From: DASSFG01 sp035547915
GTDB lineage: Bacteria; Planctomycetota; Planctomycetia; Pirellulales; JAICIG01
Reading direction: 5' to 3'
NCBI GenBank assembly: GCA_035547915.1
Contig: DASZTS010000007.1
Location: 89,395 to 153,394 of the forward strand
DNA: 64,000 nt
Positions 33,577 through 41,700 of this stretch are shown piece after piece (the first letter of the stretch is position 1; each line of letters opens with the position of its first letter). The position numbers were made by a program, and so were the translations under genes. The notes beneath the pieces were generated by a model. That model worked only from the letters and a program-made list of their open reading frames with translations, did not search any database and was not told the origin of the DNA.

Positions 33577-34536
33577 ATGTCACCCAACGTCAGCACCGTC
33601 GCAAAGAAGATCATTGGCAATGTGGAAAAGGTGATCCTTGGCAAGCGGCAAGAGTTGTTGCTGGCCTTGGTGTCCTATTTCTGCGAAGGTCATATCCTGT
33701 TGGAAGATGTGCCTGGCGTGGCCAAGACGATGCTGGCGAGGTCGCTCGCCCGCAGCATCGATTGCTCTTTCAAACGCGTGCAGTGCACCCCCGATTTGCT
33801 CCCCTCCGACATCACGGGCGCGTCGATCTTCAATCAGAAGATGGCTGAATTCGTGTTCCGGCCCGGTCCGATCTTCGCCCAAATCGTGCTGGCCGACGAG
33901 ATCAATCGTGCCACCCCGCGCACGCAAGCCGCCTTGCTCGAAGCGATGGCCGAGAGTCGTGTGACGGTCGACGGCCAAACTTATGACCTGGAACGGCCGT
34001 TTCTCGTCATCGCGACCCAAAATCCGGTCGACCACGAAGGCACCTTCCCACTTCCCGAAGCCCAACTCGACCGGTTCCTCGTGCGGCTGAGTCTCGGTTA
34101 TCCCAGCTTCGAGGACGAAGGCAAGATGCTCGAACGGTTACAACGCGGCCATCCCGTCGATCAGATCGAGTCGGTGGTCGGCCCCGCCGACGTCATCGCC
34201 TGCCAGAAAGCGATTCGCGAGGTCTACGTCGACGAAAAGGTACGAAACTATATTCTCGAAATCGTTCATGGCACGCGCTTGCACGACGATGTGGCACTCG
34301 GTGGCAGCCCGCGCGCATCATTGGCCCTGTTTCGTACCAGCCAGGCAGTCGCCGCGATGCGAGGCAACAACTTTGTGCTGCCCGATGACGTGAAACGCAT
34401 GGTCAGCCCCGTGCTCAGTCATCGCTTGGTGCTCAAGCCCGAAAGCCGCCTGCGCAGGGTGACAGCCGCCAAGGTGCTCGACGAAGTGCTGGGCGAAGTG
34501 CCCGTGCCCGTCGCCTCGGGAGCCGCCGCTTCATGA
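33577..34536 (+). CDS. MoxR family AAA+ ATPase
   Basis: A 319-residue AAA+ chaperone-like ATPase of the MoxR group. Walker A is present as EDVPGVAKTMLARSLA, Walker B as VLADEINRATPRTQAALLEAM, followed by VIATQNPVDHEGTFPLPEAQLDRF and the C-terminal GGSPRASLAL segment. MoxR ATPases work with von Willebrand or DUF58 proteins in the maturation of enzymes or envelope complexes. The ATG at 33577 is used (open frame from 33499). Its stop overlaps the start of the DUF58 gene (ATGA), the standard pairing. Confidence 0.95.
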   Translation: MSPNVSTVAKKIIGNVEKVILGKRQELLLALVSYFCEGHILLEDVPGVAKTMLARSLARSIDCSFKRVQCTPDLLPSDITGASIFNQKMAEFVFRPGPIFAQIVLADEINRATPRTQAALLEAMAESRVTVDGQTYDLERPFLVIATQNPVDHEGTFPLPEAQLDRFLVRLSLGYPSFEDEGKMLERLQRGHPVDQIESVVGPADVIACQKAIREVYVDEKVRNYILEIVHGTRLHDDVALGGSPRASLALFRTSQAVAAMRGNNFVLPDDVKRMVSPVLSHRLVLKPESRLRRVTAAKVLDEVLGEVPVPVASGAAAS

Positions 34537-35840
34537 GATGGTACCTGGGTGCCGTCTGTGTGCTGGTCGTGGCGCTCGTCTTCCAGTTGGGGCTGCTGGC
34601 GTACGCCATGTATGTGCTGTTGGGCATCATGCTTGTCAGCCGTTTCGTGGCGCGACATTGGATCGATCATCTTTCTGCCGAACGGGAGTGCAACTGCGAC
34701 TCTGCTGAGATTGGCGACAAGGCGGCGGTGGTCGTCACCGTGCGCAACCGTGGGCGTCTGCCCGTCGCCTGGACACTCATCGAAGACAGCTTGCCCCGCC
34801 AGGCCCTGGTACAGCGGCCGCCGCGTCTGAAGGTGCACAATCGGCGACTAATGATCGCCATGCTCCGCCGCGGCGGCCAGAAGGTGATGCTCTATCAGGT
34901 CGAATTCCTGATGCGCGGCTACTACCAGCTAGGGCCGGTGGTGCTGGAGACCGGCGACCTGTTCGGATTGCACCGGCGGTATCGCGTGGCGACGGAGCCG
35001 CATTTCGTGCTCGTCTATCCCCGCTTGGTGCCGCTCGTCGGCTACGATCTGGCTTCGCGACGTCCCGTGGGCGAAATCCGTCTAACGCATCGCATCTACG
35101 AGGATCCGACGCGCATCGCCGGCGTTCGCCTTTACCAAGAGGGCGATCCTCTCAATCGGGTCAACTGGCGGGCGACGGCCCGCACGGGGCTGTTGCATAG
35201 CAAGATCTTCGAACCGTCCACGATCGCCGGAGCGACGGTGCTGCTCGCCTTCCATCGTGACGAATATCCTACGACCAACGAGCCGCTGCGCTCGGAGTTG
35301 GCCGTCACGACAGCGGCCTCGATCGTCAACGAGGTCTTTATCATGGGGCAACAAGTCGGGTTGGTGACGAACGGCCGCGACGCCGTCGACCGCATCCGTC
35401 AGGAAGGGTGGGCGCACGATTATCGCAGCCGTCGTGCCGCGCAGCAGAACGTGAACATGACCGACCGCAGCGAGCGCTTGCGACCAGTGATCGTGCCGAC
35501 ACAACGCGGCCCCGAGCAACTCTGGCGCATCTTGGAGACGCTGGCGCGCGTCGAATTGACCGACGGCTTGTCTTTCGACCAGTTAATCATGGAAACGGTG
35601 AGCCGACTGCCGCGAGACGCCACCGTGGTGGCTGTGCTGCCGAAGGTGACCCCCGAGGCGGCTCTCGCGCTCGGCAGTTTGCGGCGGCGGGGTTACGCCG
35701 TCGTGGGCGTCTTGATCGTCTTCGAGCAGCTCGAATTCGAAGAGCACGCGGGCCGACTCCTGGCGCAAGGAATCGAGGCCCGCCAGGTGACCGACGAAGC
35801 CTCTTTGAGCGCCCTCTGTGGCCAACACCTACTAAGGTAA
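34533..35840 (+). CDS. DUF58 domain-containing protein
   Basis: The 435-residue partner of MoxR. Two N-terminal membrane helices (AVCVLVVALVFQLGLLAYAMYVLLGIMLV) are followed by a beta-rich part and the DUF58 core with the signature RIYEDPTRIAGVRLYQEGDPLNRVNWRATARTG, and then a VWA-like C-terminal half. The N-terminal arrangement YQVEFLMRGYYQLGPVVLETGDLFGL is typical. The pair probably acts in envelope protein assembly. In many planctomycetes transglutaminase or BatA-type genes follow, but here the feo genes come next after 229 bases with no seen gene. Confidence 0.93.
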   Translation: MRWYLGAVCVLVVALVFQLGLLAYAMYVLLGIMLVSRFVARHWIDHLSAERECNCDSAEIGDKAAVVVTVRNRGRLPVAWTLIEDSLPRQALVQRPPRLKVHNRRLMIAMLRRGGQKVMLYQVEFLMRGYYQLGPVVLETGDLFGLHRRYRVATEPHFVLVYPRLVPLVGYDLASRRPVGEIRLTHRIYEDPTRIAGVRLYQEGDPLNRVNWRATARTGLLHSKIFEPSTIAGATVLLAFHRDEYPTTNEPLRSELAVTTAASIVNEVFIMGQQVGLVTNGRDAVDRIRQEGWAHDYRSRRAAQQNVNMTDRSERLRPVIVPTQRGPEQLWRILETLARVELTDGLSFDQLIMETVSRLPRDATVVAVLPKVTPEAALALGSLRRRGYAVVGVLIVFEQLEFEEHAGRLLAQGIEARQVTDEASLSALCGQHLLR

Positions 35841-36069
35841 TTGGGGCGTTCGAGGGGTTTTGGACCTACGCATGCGACGCGAAAGAGCGCCAACGAGCGC
35901 CCTAAACCACGGTATGTCCGGCACTTTCGGCAAACTCCCCGATACCCAAAATCTTGCTCGGCGCCTGTTGATGCTCTGGCCACGTCCCGATACAATCGTG
36001 TTGAGGTTGAGACGCTGTCGCAATTAGCCGTGACGCCAACTCGAATCACCCCGCCGAAACAAGCCTGCC

Positions 36070-36372
36070 GTGAACGAATCTGCTTATGACCTTGTACCGC
36101 TGGGGCACCTCGCTGCGGGTGGTACCGCGGTTGTCGCCGCAGTGCTCGGATGCGCCGACCAAGTCCACCGTTTACACGAAATGGGGCTGCGGAGCGGCGC
36201 ACCGGTCGAAATGGTCCAGCCTGGCAGCCCGTGCATATTGAGACTCGGTAGCCAGAAGCTCGGCTTCCGGGCCGACGAAATCCTTAGCGTCTTGGTACGC
36301 CCAGGCATTGCTGTCGGGACCGGAGGATTGGCGGGCCTGGAAATGCCGTCGGTGAAGGAAGTCGTCGCTTGA
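36070..36372 (+). CDS. feoA: FeoA domain protein 1
   Basis: This 100-residue protein has the SH3-like FeoA fold: LVPLGHLAAGGTAVVAAVLG, then RLHEMGLRSGAPVEMVQPGSPCILRLGSQKLGFRADEILSVLV. FeoA assists the ferrous iron transporter FeoB. The start is a GTG at 36070, since no ATG precedes the conserved part. The stop overlaps the next start (TTGA), so the two FeoA proteins are coupled. The C-terminal 20 residues extend beyond a minimal FeoA domain. Confidence 0.9.
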   Translation: MNESAYDLVPLGHLAAGGTAVVAAVLGCADQVHRLHEMGLRSGAPVEMVQPGSPCILRLGSQKLGFRADEILSVLVRPGIAVGTGGLAGLEMPSVKEVVA

Positions 36373-36614
36373 CCCGACCGGGCATCTGCGCACTGGCCGA
36401 TCTATCCGTCGGTAATCGGGCGCTGGTGATTCGGATTTCGGGCAGCGACGATGTGACGATGCGGCTGCTCGAGATGGGGCTCACGCCGGGAGTCGAGGTT
36501 CTGATGGCAGGAAAGGCACCTCTGGGCGATCCGCTCGAACTCGTCGTGCGTGGTTATCGCTTGAGCATTCGTAAGAGCGAAGCGGCACGAGTCGAGACGG
36601 AGTTATGTGCGTGA
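36369..36614 (+). CDS. feoA: FeoA domain protein 2
   Basis: A second FeoA protein of 81 residues: ICALADLSVGNRALVIRISG, RLLEMGLTPGVEVLMAGKAPLGDPLELVVRGYRLSIRKSEAARVETE. It appears to start at a TTG overlapping the previous stop, which is unusual but leaves the FeoA domain complete. The final RKSEAARVE matches the classical FeoA end better than protein 1 does. It is followed by feoB 52 bases later. Confidence 0.88.
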   Translation: MTRPGICALADLSVGNRALVIRISGSDDVTMRLLEMGLTPGVEVLMAGKAPLGDPLELVVRGYRLSIRKSEAARVETELCA

Positions 36615-36666
36615 GGGTCTCTGCTGCCCGCACCGGCCTCATCCGCCCAGCTTAATTGAAATTACG

Positions 36667-38901
36667 ATGTCGGCAGCCACCGACCGCCCGCCCCTCGCCA
36701 TCGCCCTCATCGGCAATCCCAATACGGGAAAATCGACGCTCTTCAGCGTCTTGGCCGGTGTACGGCAACGCATAGGCAACTATCCGGGCGTCACGGTCGA
36801 AAAGAAAATCGGCCAGATGACCTGCCAAGGGCGATCGTTCCTGTTGGTCGATCTGCCGGGCACCTACAGTCTCGCACCGCGCTCTCCCGACGAAATGGTG
36901 GCGGTCGATGTCCTTCTCGGTCGGCGCGATGATGCGCCTCGGATCGACGGCGTGCTGTCGATCATCGACGCCAGCAATCTGGAACGAAACCTCTACCTGG
37001 TGAGCCAGGTGCTCGAGCTCGGATTGCCGACGGTGGTCGCGCTCAACATGACCGACGTGGCACGTCAGCGCGGTATCGAGATCGACGTCGCGCAGCTTAG
37101 CCAGCGATTAGGCACTCCCGTCATCGAAACGCAGGCGAACAAGCGGCGCGGCATCGATGAGCTGGCGGCAGCCCTGCTCCGCGTCGCGGGCCAGCAACAC
37201 AGGCCGGTGGAAGCGCCGTTCCCGGCGCCGTTCAAGGAGGAACTGGGCCGTCTCGAAGTCCTGTTGAATCCGCCGGGCGAAGCGACCATTCCACGGCCGC
37301 TGGTCGAACGACTGCTGCTCGATACGTCGGGTTACCTGGAGAACCATCTGCTTGCCAACGGTCGGGCAGCGCTCGGCACCGAATTGCGGGCCTCGCGCGA
37401 GCGGCTCACCCAGGCCGGGTGTCCCGTTCCCGCGGTCGAAGCGATGACCCGTTACGGTTGGGTCGCCCAGATATTGGAGGGCGTCGTGGCGCGCCCCGCC
37501 GTGCGCCCTCCGTCGTCGAGCGATCGGATCGACCGCTTGCTCACGCACCGGCTGTGGGGAACGCTGTTCTTTCTGGCCATGATGGTGTTGGTCTTTCAGT
37601 CGGTGTTTCGAGTGGCGGACTATCCGATGGGATGGATCGAGTCGGGCATCGGATGGATTTCGACAGGGGTCGAGCAGCTTCTGCCGGCGGGGGCCCTGCA
37701 GAGCCTGCTGGTGAAGGGGCTGATCGGCGGCGTGGGAGGTGTGGTCATATTCCTGCCGCAGATCGTGATCCTGTTCTTCTTCATCGCCGTCCTGGAAGAT
37801 TGCGGGTACATGGCGCGGGCCGCATATCTGATGGACAAGCTGATGTCGCGCGTCGGCCTGAGCGGCAAATCGTTCATCCCGCTCTTGTCGTCGTTCGCCT
37901 GCGCCATTCCGGGCGTGATGGCCACGCGGGTGATCGAGAACCGTCGTGATCGGTTGACGACGATGCTCGTGGCGCCGTTGATGAGCTGTAGCGCACGCCT
38001 GCCGGTCTATACGCTGTTGATCGCTGCCTTCATTCCCGATCGGTCCTATGCCGGTGGATTGATCGGGCTGCAAGGCCTGACGATGACCGCCATGTACCTG
38101 ATCGGCATTGTGACGGCTGTGATCGTGGCGCTGGTGCTCAAACGCACGCTGCTGCGCGGGCCGACTCCGCCGTTCGTCATGGAGTTGCCTACGTATAAGT
38201 GGCCGTCGCCAGGCACGGTGGCTTATCGCATGGTCGAACGGGGGTGGTCATTCGTCCGACGGGCGGGCACGCTCGTCGTGGCCGTTTCGATTCTCGTGTG
38301 GGCGGCGCTCTACTATCCGCACGATGCCGATGTGGTGGAAGCGCCGTTCGCTGCTCGCAAACGGCAGATTGAACACCAACTCGCAGAACTTCCTCCCGAC
38401 GATCCGCAACGGGAAGATGTCGAGCGAGAACAGGCCGAGCTTGCGCACGAAATCGATGGGGCGTATGGCCGCCAGAGCTTCTTGGGCCGCATCGGGCACA
38501 CGATCGAACCGGCCGTGCGGCCTCTCGGCTGGGATTGGCGCATTGGTTCGGCCGCCATCGCGTCGTTTCCCGCGCGTGAGGTGATCGTCGCGACGTTGGG
38601 GATCCTCTACAACCTGGGCGAGGACATCGACGTCGGCGAATCGGACGACCGTAATCGGCTGCAAGCCGTGCTCGAGCAGGCCACGTGGGAGGGGACGGAC
38701 CGGCCGGTGTTCAATGTGCCGGTGGCCCTTTCCATCATGGTCTTCTTCGCGCTTTGCGCTCAATGTGCCTCGACGCTCGTAGTCATCAAGCGAGAAACGA
38801 ACAGTTGGACGTGGCCCGCGTTCACCTTCGTTTACATGACCGTGTTGGCCTATGTGGGGGCTCTGGCTACCTACCAGATCGGCATGCTGCTCGCAGGGTG
38901 A
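36667..38901 (+). CDS. feoB: ferrous iron transporter FeoB
   Basis: A 744-residue Fe(II) transporter. The N-terminal G domain has GNPNTGKST (residues 16-24), the switch region with GNYPGVTVEKK, DLPGTYSL and NMTD. A helical spacer leads to the membrane domain with Gate motifs (IPLLSSFACAIPGVMATRVI and the second around FPAREVIVATLG). Many helices follow to the end. The ATG at 36667 is chosen because the G domain begins there; a GTG at 36607 overlapping feoA2 is possible. A charged insert between membrane helices (AARKRQIEHQLAELPPDDPQREDVE) is long and probably cytoplasmic or a coiled coil. Confidence 0.96.
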   Translation: MSAATDRPPLAIALIGNPNTGKSTLFSVLAGVRQRIGNYPGVTVEKKIGQMTCQGRSFLLVDLPGTYSLAPRSPDEMVAVDVLLGRRDDAPRIDGVLSIIDASNLERNLYLVSQVLELGLPTVVALNMTDVARQRGIEIDVAQLSQRLGTPVIETQANKRRGIDELAAALLRVAGQQHRPVEAPFPAPFKEELGRLEVLLNPPGEATIPRPLVERLLLDTSGYLENHLLANGRAALGTELRASRERLTQAGCPVPAVEAMTRYGWVAQILEGVVARPAVRPPSSSDRIDRLLTHRLWGTLFFLAMMVLVFQSVFRVADYPMGWIESGIGWISTGVEQLLPAGALQSLLVKGLIGGVGGVVIFLPQIVILFFFIAVLEDCGYMARAAYLMDKLMSRVGLSGKSFIPLLSSFACAIPGVMATRVIENRRDRLTTMLVAPLMSCSARLPVYTLLIAAFIPDRSYAGGLIGLQGLTMTAMYLIGIVTAVIVALVLKRTLLRGPTPPFVMELPTYKWPSPGTVAYRMVERGWSFVRRAGTLVVAVSILVWAALYYPHDADVVEAPFAARKRQIEHQLAELPPDDPQREDVEREQAELAHEIDGAYGRQSFLGRIGHTIEPAVRPLGWDWRIGSAAIASFPAREVIVATLGILYNLGEDIDVGESDDRNRLQAVLEQATWEGTDRPVFNVPVALSIMVFFALCAQCASTLVVIKRETNSWTWPAFTFVYMTVLAYVGALATYQIGMLLAG

Positions 38902-38910
38902 GGAGCTGTG

Positions 38911-39099
38911 ATGAACTTCGACTGGCAAAACCTGGCAGCTCTGACGGTGGTTGTCGCGGCCGCGGCCTATGTCGTTGGCCGCGCGTGGCGGCTGCTTTCC
39001 GTCGGCCGCTCCGTGACCGGCTGCGGCCAGTGCGCGTCCTGTCCGGGCCATCGGGTGGCCGGTCGCCAGTTGGTGTCGCTGTCGCCTCATCGGAAATAG
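38911..39099 (+). CDS. FeoB-associated Cys-rich membrane protein
   Basis: A 62-residue protein with one N-terminal helix (LAALTVVVAAAAYVVGRAW) and a short tail with CGQCASCPG. This matches the small Cys-rich proteins encoded directly after feoB in many bacteria; they are thought to aid Fe(II) transfer or redox sensing. AGGAG lies five bases before the ATG, nine bases after the feoB stop. A GTG one codon earlier is the alternative start. Confidence 0.85.
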   Translation: MNFDWQNLAALTVVVAAAAYVVGRAWRLLSVGRSVTGCGQCASCPGHRVAGRQLVSLSPHRK

Positions 39100-39144
39100 A
39101 TCGCGCATCTCAGCGCCGTCGCTTCGTAGATCGTGCCAGCACTA

Positions 39145-39174
39145 TTGACTTTGCGTCGGATGCCGCGCTAGGCT
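39145..39174 (+). promoter_or_regulatory. candidate promoter of the Gly/Tyr-rich gene
   Basis: TTGACT at 39145-39150, an 18-base spacer and TAGGCT at 39169-39174 resemble a GC-rich-genome housekeeping promoter. The start codon is 31 bases downstream. It separates this gene from the feo operon. Confidence 0.4.
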
Positions 39175-39204
39175 GGTAGGGATGGGCCAAGGCTCTTTTG
39201 CGAC

Positions 39205-40086
39205 ATGACTCGGATCCTCGTTGCTAGTTTTGTCGTGCTGTTCGGCCTCTTCTCGGGCCGCATTGCGCAAGCACAGCGTGTGGGCTCCTCGCGCTGGGTG
39301 AACGAATACGACGCCCTGGGTCTGGCCGGCGCTCCGATCACGCGGCCGGCGGTGATTCGCAACTACGGTTCCGTCGATCTTGGCGGAGCGGGCACGCGCA
39401 TCGGCACCGGCGATCAGCCGGCGATCGATACGACGTTGTACGCGAACTACTACAATCCGTCGTTCGTCGGCTACAACAACTACGGCTACGGTGGCAACAC
39501 CGGCTATGGTTACGGTGGGTATGGCGGCGGTGGCTTGGGAGGAGGCGGTTACGGCGGCGTCGGCTACGGCGACGTCGGCTATGGTGGACGTCCTCTGGGA
39601 TGGACCAACTACCCGCCCTGGCTGTATCGCCCGCGCTATCTATACCCGTATCGATACTACCCGTTGCGAACGGGATTCTCGGTCTACAACCCCTACTTCT
39701 ACAACAACACCTACTCCGGCAGTTACGGCAGCACCTACTACGGCGGCTACAACAACACCTACTACGGTGGTTATAGCAATCCGTACTGGACCGGCTATGG
39801 CGGCTTCGGCTTCCCCTATCACTTCGGAGCCTTCGGCACCGGCGGGGCCGGATACACGTTCGGCGGATTTGGCTATCCGTACCGCTACGGCATCTTCGGT
39901 TATCCGTATCCCAACTTGTTCAGCCTGAGCTACAACTACCTGCCCAGCCCGGCTTACTTCATGTATCCGGGATTGGGTGGTCTCTATGTGCCGCCAGGTT
40001 TCGTCGGTTTCCCAGGGTACTACGGCTACGGAGGTTACGGCTTGCCCCTATCTCCGCCCCGTTACGCCGGCGCCTTCTATTGGTAG
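39205..40086 (+). CDS. secreted Gly/Tyr/Asn-rich low-complexity protein
   Basis: A 293-residue protein with a signal peptide (ILVASFVVLFGLFSGRIAQAQ). The mature part has a short ordinary stretch (SSRWVNEYDALGLAGAPITRP) and then about 200 residues dominated by Gly, Tyr, Pro, Phe and Asn, in motifs such as GYGGYGG, YNNTYYGGY and GYPYRYG. No enzyme motif is present. Such aromatic/glycine repeats suggest a structural or adhesive envelope protein, or one that self-associates. The codon pattern is regular and the frame is intact, so it is a real gene despite its low complexity. Confidence 0.8.
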   Translation: MTRILVASFVVLFGLFSGRIAQAQRVGSSRWVNEYDALGLAGAPITRPAVIRNYGSVDLGGAGTRIGTGDQPAIDTTLYANYYNPSFVGYNNYGYGGNTGYGYGGYGGGGLGGGGYGGVGYGDVGYGGRPLGWTNYPPWLYRPRYLYPYRYYPLRTGFSVYNPYFYNNTYSGSYGSTYYGGYNNTYYGGYSNPYWTGYGGFGFPYHFGAFGTGGAGYTFGGFGYPYRYGIFGYPYPNLFSLSYNYLPSPAYFMYPGLGGLYVPPGFVGFPGYYGYGGYGLPLSPPRYAGAFYW

Positions 40087-40131
40087 CTTCGCCAAGTGGT
40101 ATTTGGCGTTGGCTCTGCCGATAAAGCCACT

Positions 40132-40503
40132 GTGAAGCCCATTGTGCCGCGCAAAACGCTCTTGGTTGCTTTCTCGCTCGTCTTCGCCGGCAGCGGCGTC
40201 GCGTGGGCGGGCCTGCCGCATTGGCGCCGACAGCAGCGAGCCGCGTATCCCCCGGATACGTATGCACCGCAGATGCGGCACTACACGGTCGTCGAACCGG
40301 TTGTCGTTGGCAAGCCTGCCGTCTCCAAGCACTCGTTCCTCAAGAACACGCCACCGGCCGGACAAGTCTTGTGGCGGCAGCATGTCGAATCCGTACCAAC
40401 CTATCCCTGGGGTTGGTTCGGAGCGCGCCGCCACGTCGACAACACCGCGCACGTGCGGTTTTATGGCAACCAGCGCGACTGGAGCTACTTGCGCGGCGAC
40501 TGA
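40132..40503 (+). CDS. small secreted protein of unknown function
   Basis: A protein of about 123 residues with a signal peptide (RKTLLVAFSLVFAGSGVAWAG) and a basic, aromatic mature part: PHWRRQQRAAYPPDTYAPQMRHYTVVEPVV, then NTPPAGQVLWRQHVESVPTYPWGWFGARRH and a C-terminal FYGNQRDWSYLRGD. I know no family. The GTG at 40132 places the signal peptide at the N-terminus; a GTG at 40096 is an alternative. It follows the Gly/Tyr-rich gene by 45 bases and may be in the same operon. Confidence 0.65.
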   Translation: MKPIVPRKTLLVAFSLVFAGSGVAWAGLPHWRRQQRAAYPPDTYAPQMRHYTVVEPVVVGKPAVSKHSFLKNTPPAGQVLWRQHVESVPTYPWGWFGARRHVDNTAHVRFYGNQRDWSYLRGD

Positions 40504-40617
40504 TCGTCCGAGCGGCCTTTACCGAGACGTGATGCCGCCGAACCCGTACTTGCGATTTCACTCCCCCGAATTTGCGGGGCCCGCGCGATTCAGTGCTTGT
40601 ACATGCTATGGGGGCAA

Positions 40618-40691
40618 TGGGCGGCACAGGACTCGAACCTGTGACTTCCACCGTGTGAGGATGGCGCTCTAACCAACTGAGCTAGCCGCCC
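40618..40691 (-). tRNA. tRNA-Val (anticodon CAC)
   Basis: The reverse strand folds as a full cloverleaf. The acceptor GGGCGGC pairs with GCCGCCC, the D arm contains AGCTCAGTTGGTTAGAGC, the anticodon stem CCATC/GGTGG holds the loop CTCACAC (anticodon CAC), and the T arm ACAGG-TTCGAGT-CCTGT is standard. The discriminator base is A and CCA is not encoded. It reads valine GUG codons. Confidence 0.97.
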
Positions 40692-40894
40692 GATGAACGG
40701 ACCAACCGAATATAGACAACGCTCCGTCAGAAGTCGATGGGCCGAAAAGACTCGATACGTACGTTGTCGAGTCGTCTGAAAATGAGCCAAGACGGTAGGC
40801 GCCGGCAAAGTTGTTGAACGCCATCCGAGTGCGAAAATGCCCACCGCAGGTGCGCGAGAAAATACTTCGCTAGCGAGAAGCAGAGGCAACTCGG

Positions 40895-41224
40895 CTAGCG
40901 AGTGGCGCCGAAGGGCTTGTCGTTCTCGGGCGGAACGGTCTCGGGAGTGGCTTCGCTGCGAGGTTCTTCTAGCGTGGGCTCGGCGGCAGGTGGCTCGAAC
41001 TTGGGTGCCGTCGCTTCGTCGCGATCGTCGATGTCGTGGTAGCGACGAACTTGAGCGGGGCGCGAGTCGGCTTGATGCAACTCGTTCTGCAGGTCCTGCA
41101 TCCCCTTCTTGAACTCGGACATGCTCTTGCCCAACGAGCGGGCCACGCTGGGAAGCTTCGAACCGAACAAGAGCACGGCTACGACGCCCACTACCATCAA
41201 TTCGATTGGACTTAGACCAAACAT
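40895..41224 (-). CDS. tatA: Sec-independent translocase TatA/TatE family protein 1
   Basis: A 109-residue TatA-type pore subunit. The short N-terminal helix with FGLSPIELMVVGVVAVLLFGSKLPSVARSLGKSMSEFKKGM shows the FG-P hinge and amphipathic helix of TatA/TatE. A Glu/Pro-rich tail of about 60 residues follows. The ATG at 41224 begins exactly at the family start; an upstream TTG is unlikely. It exports folded proteins with twin-arginine signals, such as the DUF1501 protein in this window. A second, shorter TatA lies just upstream on the same strand. Confidence 0.93.
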   Translation of the reverse strand: MFGLSPIELMVVGVVAVLLFGSKLPSVARSLGKSMSEFKKGMQDLQNELHQADSRPAQVRRYHDIDDRDEATAPKFEPPAAEPTLEEPRSEATPETVPPENDKPFGATR

Positions 41225-41277
41225 GCCGGTTTCCCCGATCAATGAGAAGCTGCTTTACGTTCTACGATTTGCGCGAC

Positions 41278-41487
41278 CTACGATTTGCGTGACGGCGTCT
41301 TCGAATCTTCGTCGATGCCCTCAGAGTTGTCGTCAGCATCGTTCACGCCCTTCTTGAATTCCACCACGCTCCGACCCATGGAGCGCATCAGGCTGGGCAA
41401 GCGATTGCCGAACAACAGCAACACGACACCGCCCACGATCAGAATCTCCCACGCATTTATGCCAAACATCCCGAATAGGGGAGACAT
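41278..41487 (-). CDS. tatA: Sec-independent translocase TatA/TatE family protein 2
   Basis: A 69-residue TatA paralogue: FGINAWEILIVGGVVLLLFGNRLPSLMRSMGRSVVEFKKGVND, with a short acidic tail. AGAGG lies seven bases before the ATG at 41487. It sits 53 bases upstream of the longer TatA on the same strand, so the two are probably one transcript. Differences in the transmembrane Glu position and tail length suggest TatA/TatB- or TatA/TatE-like specialisation, but which is which cannot be decided by eye. No tatC is in the window. Confidence 0.93.
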   Translation of the reverse strand: MSPLFGMFGINAWEILIVGGVVLLLFGNRLPSLMRSMGRSVVEFKKGVNDADDNSEGIDEDSKTPSRKS

Positions 41488-41700
41488 GGTCGACCTCTTT
41501 CACGTGATCGTGGCGGTCGAATACCGTAGTAACGACGCCAGAGGATGTTTATGGGGCGGGCACTAACGAGGCAGCACAGGGCACTACGGCTGCGCCCTGC
41601 CGCCGATTCAGTAGTTAATTTTACTGGCAGCCAAGTCGCTGTCAAACGAATTCGCCCGTTGACGGAGATCGGTTGCTCTCCGCATCCGGCGTGCTGCCAA

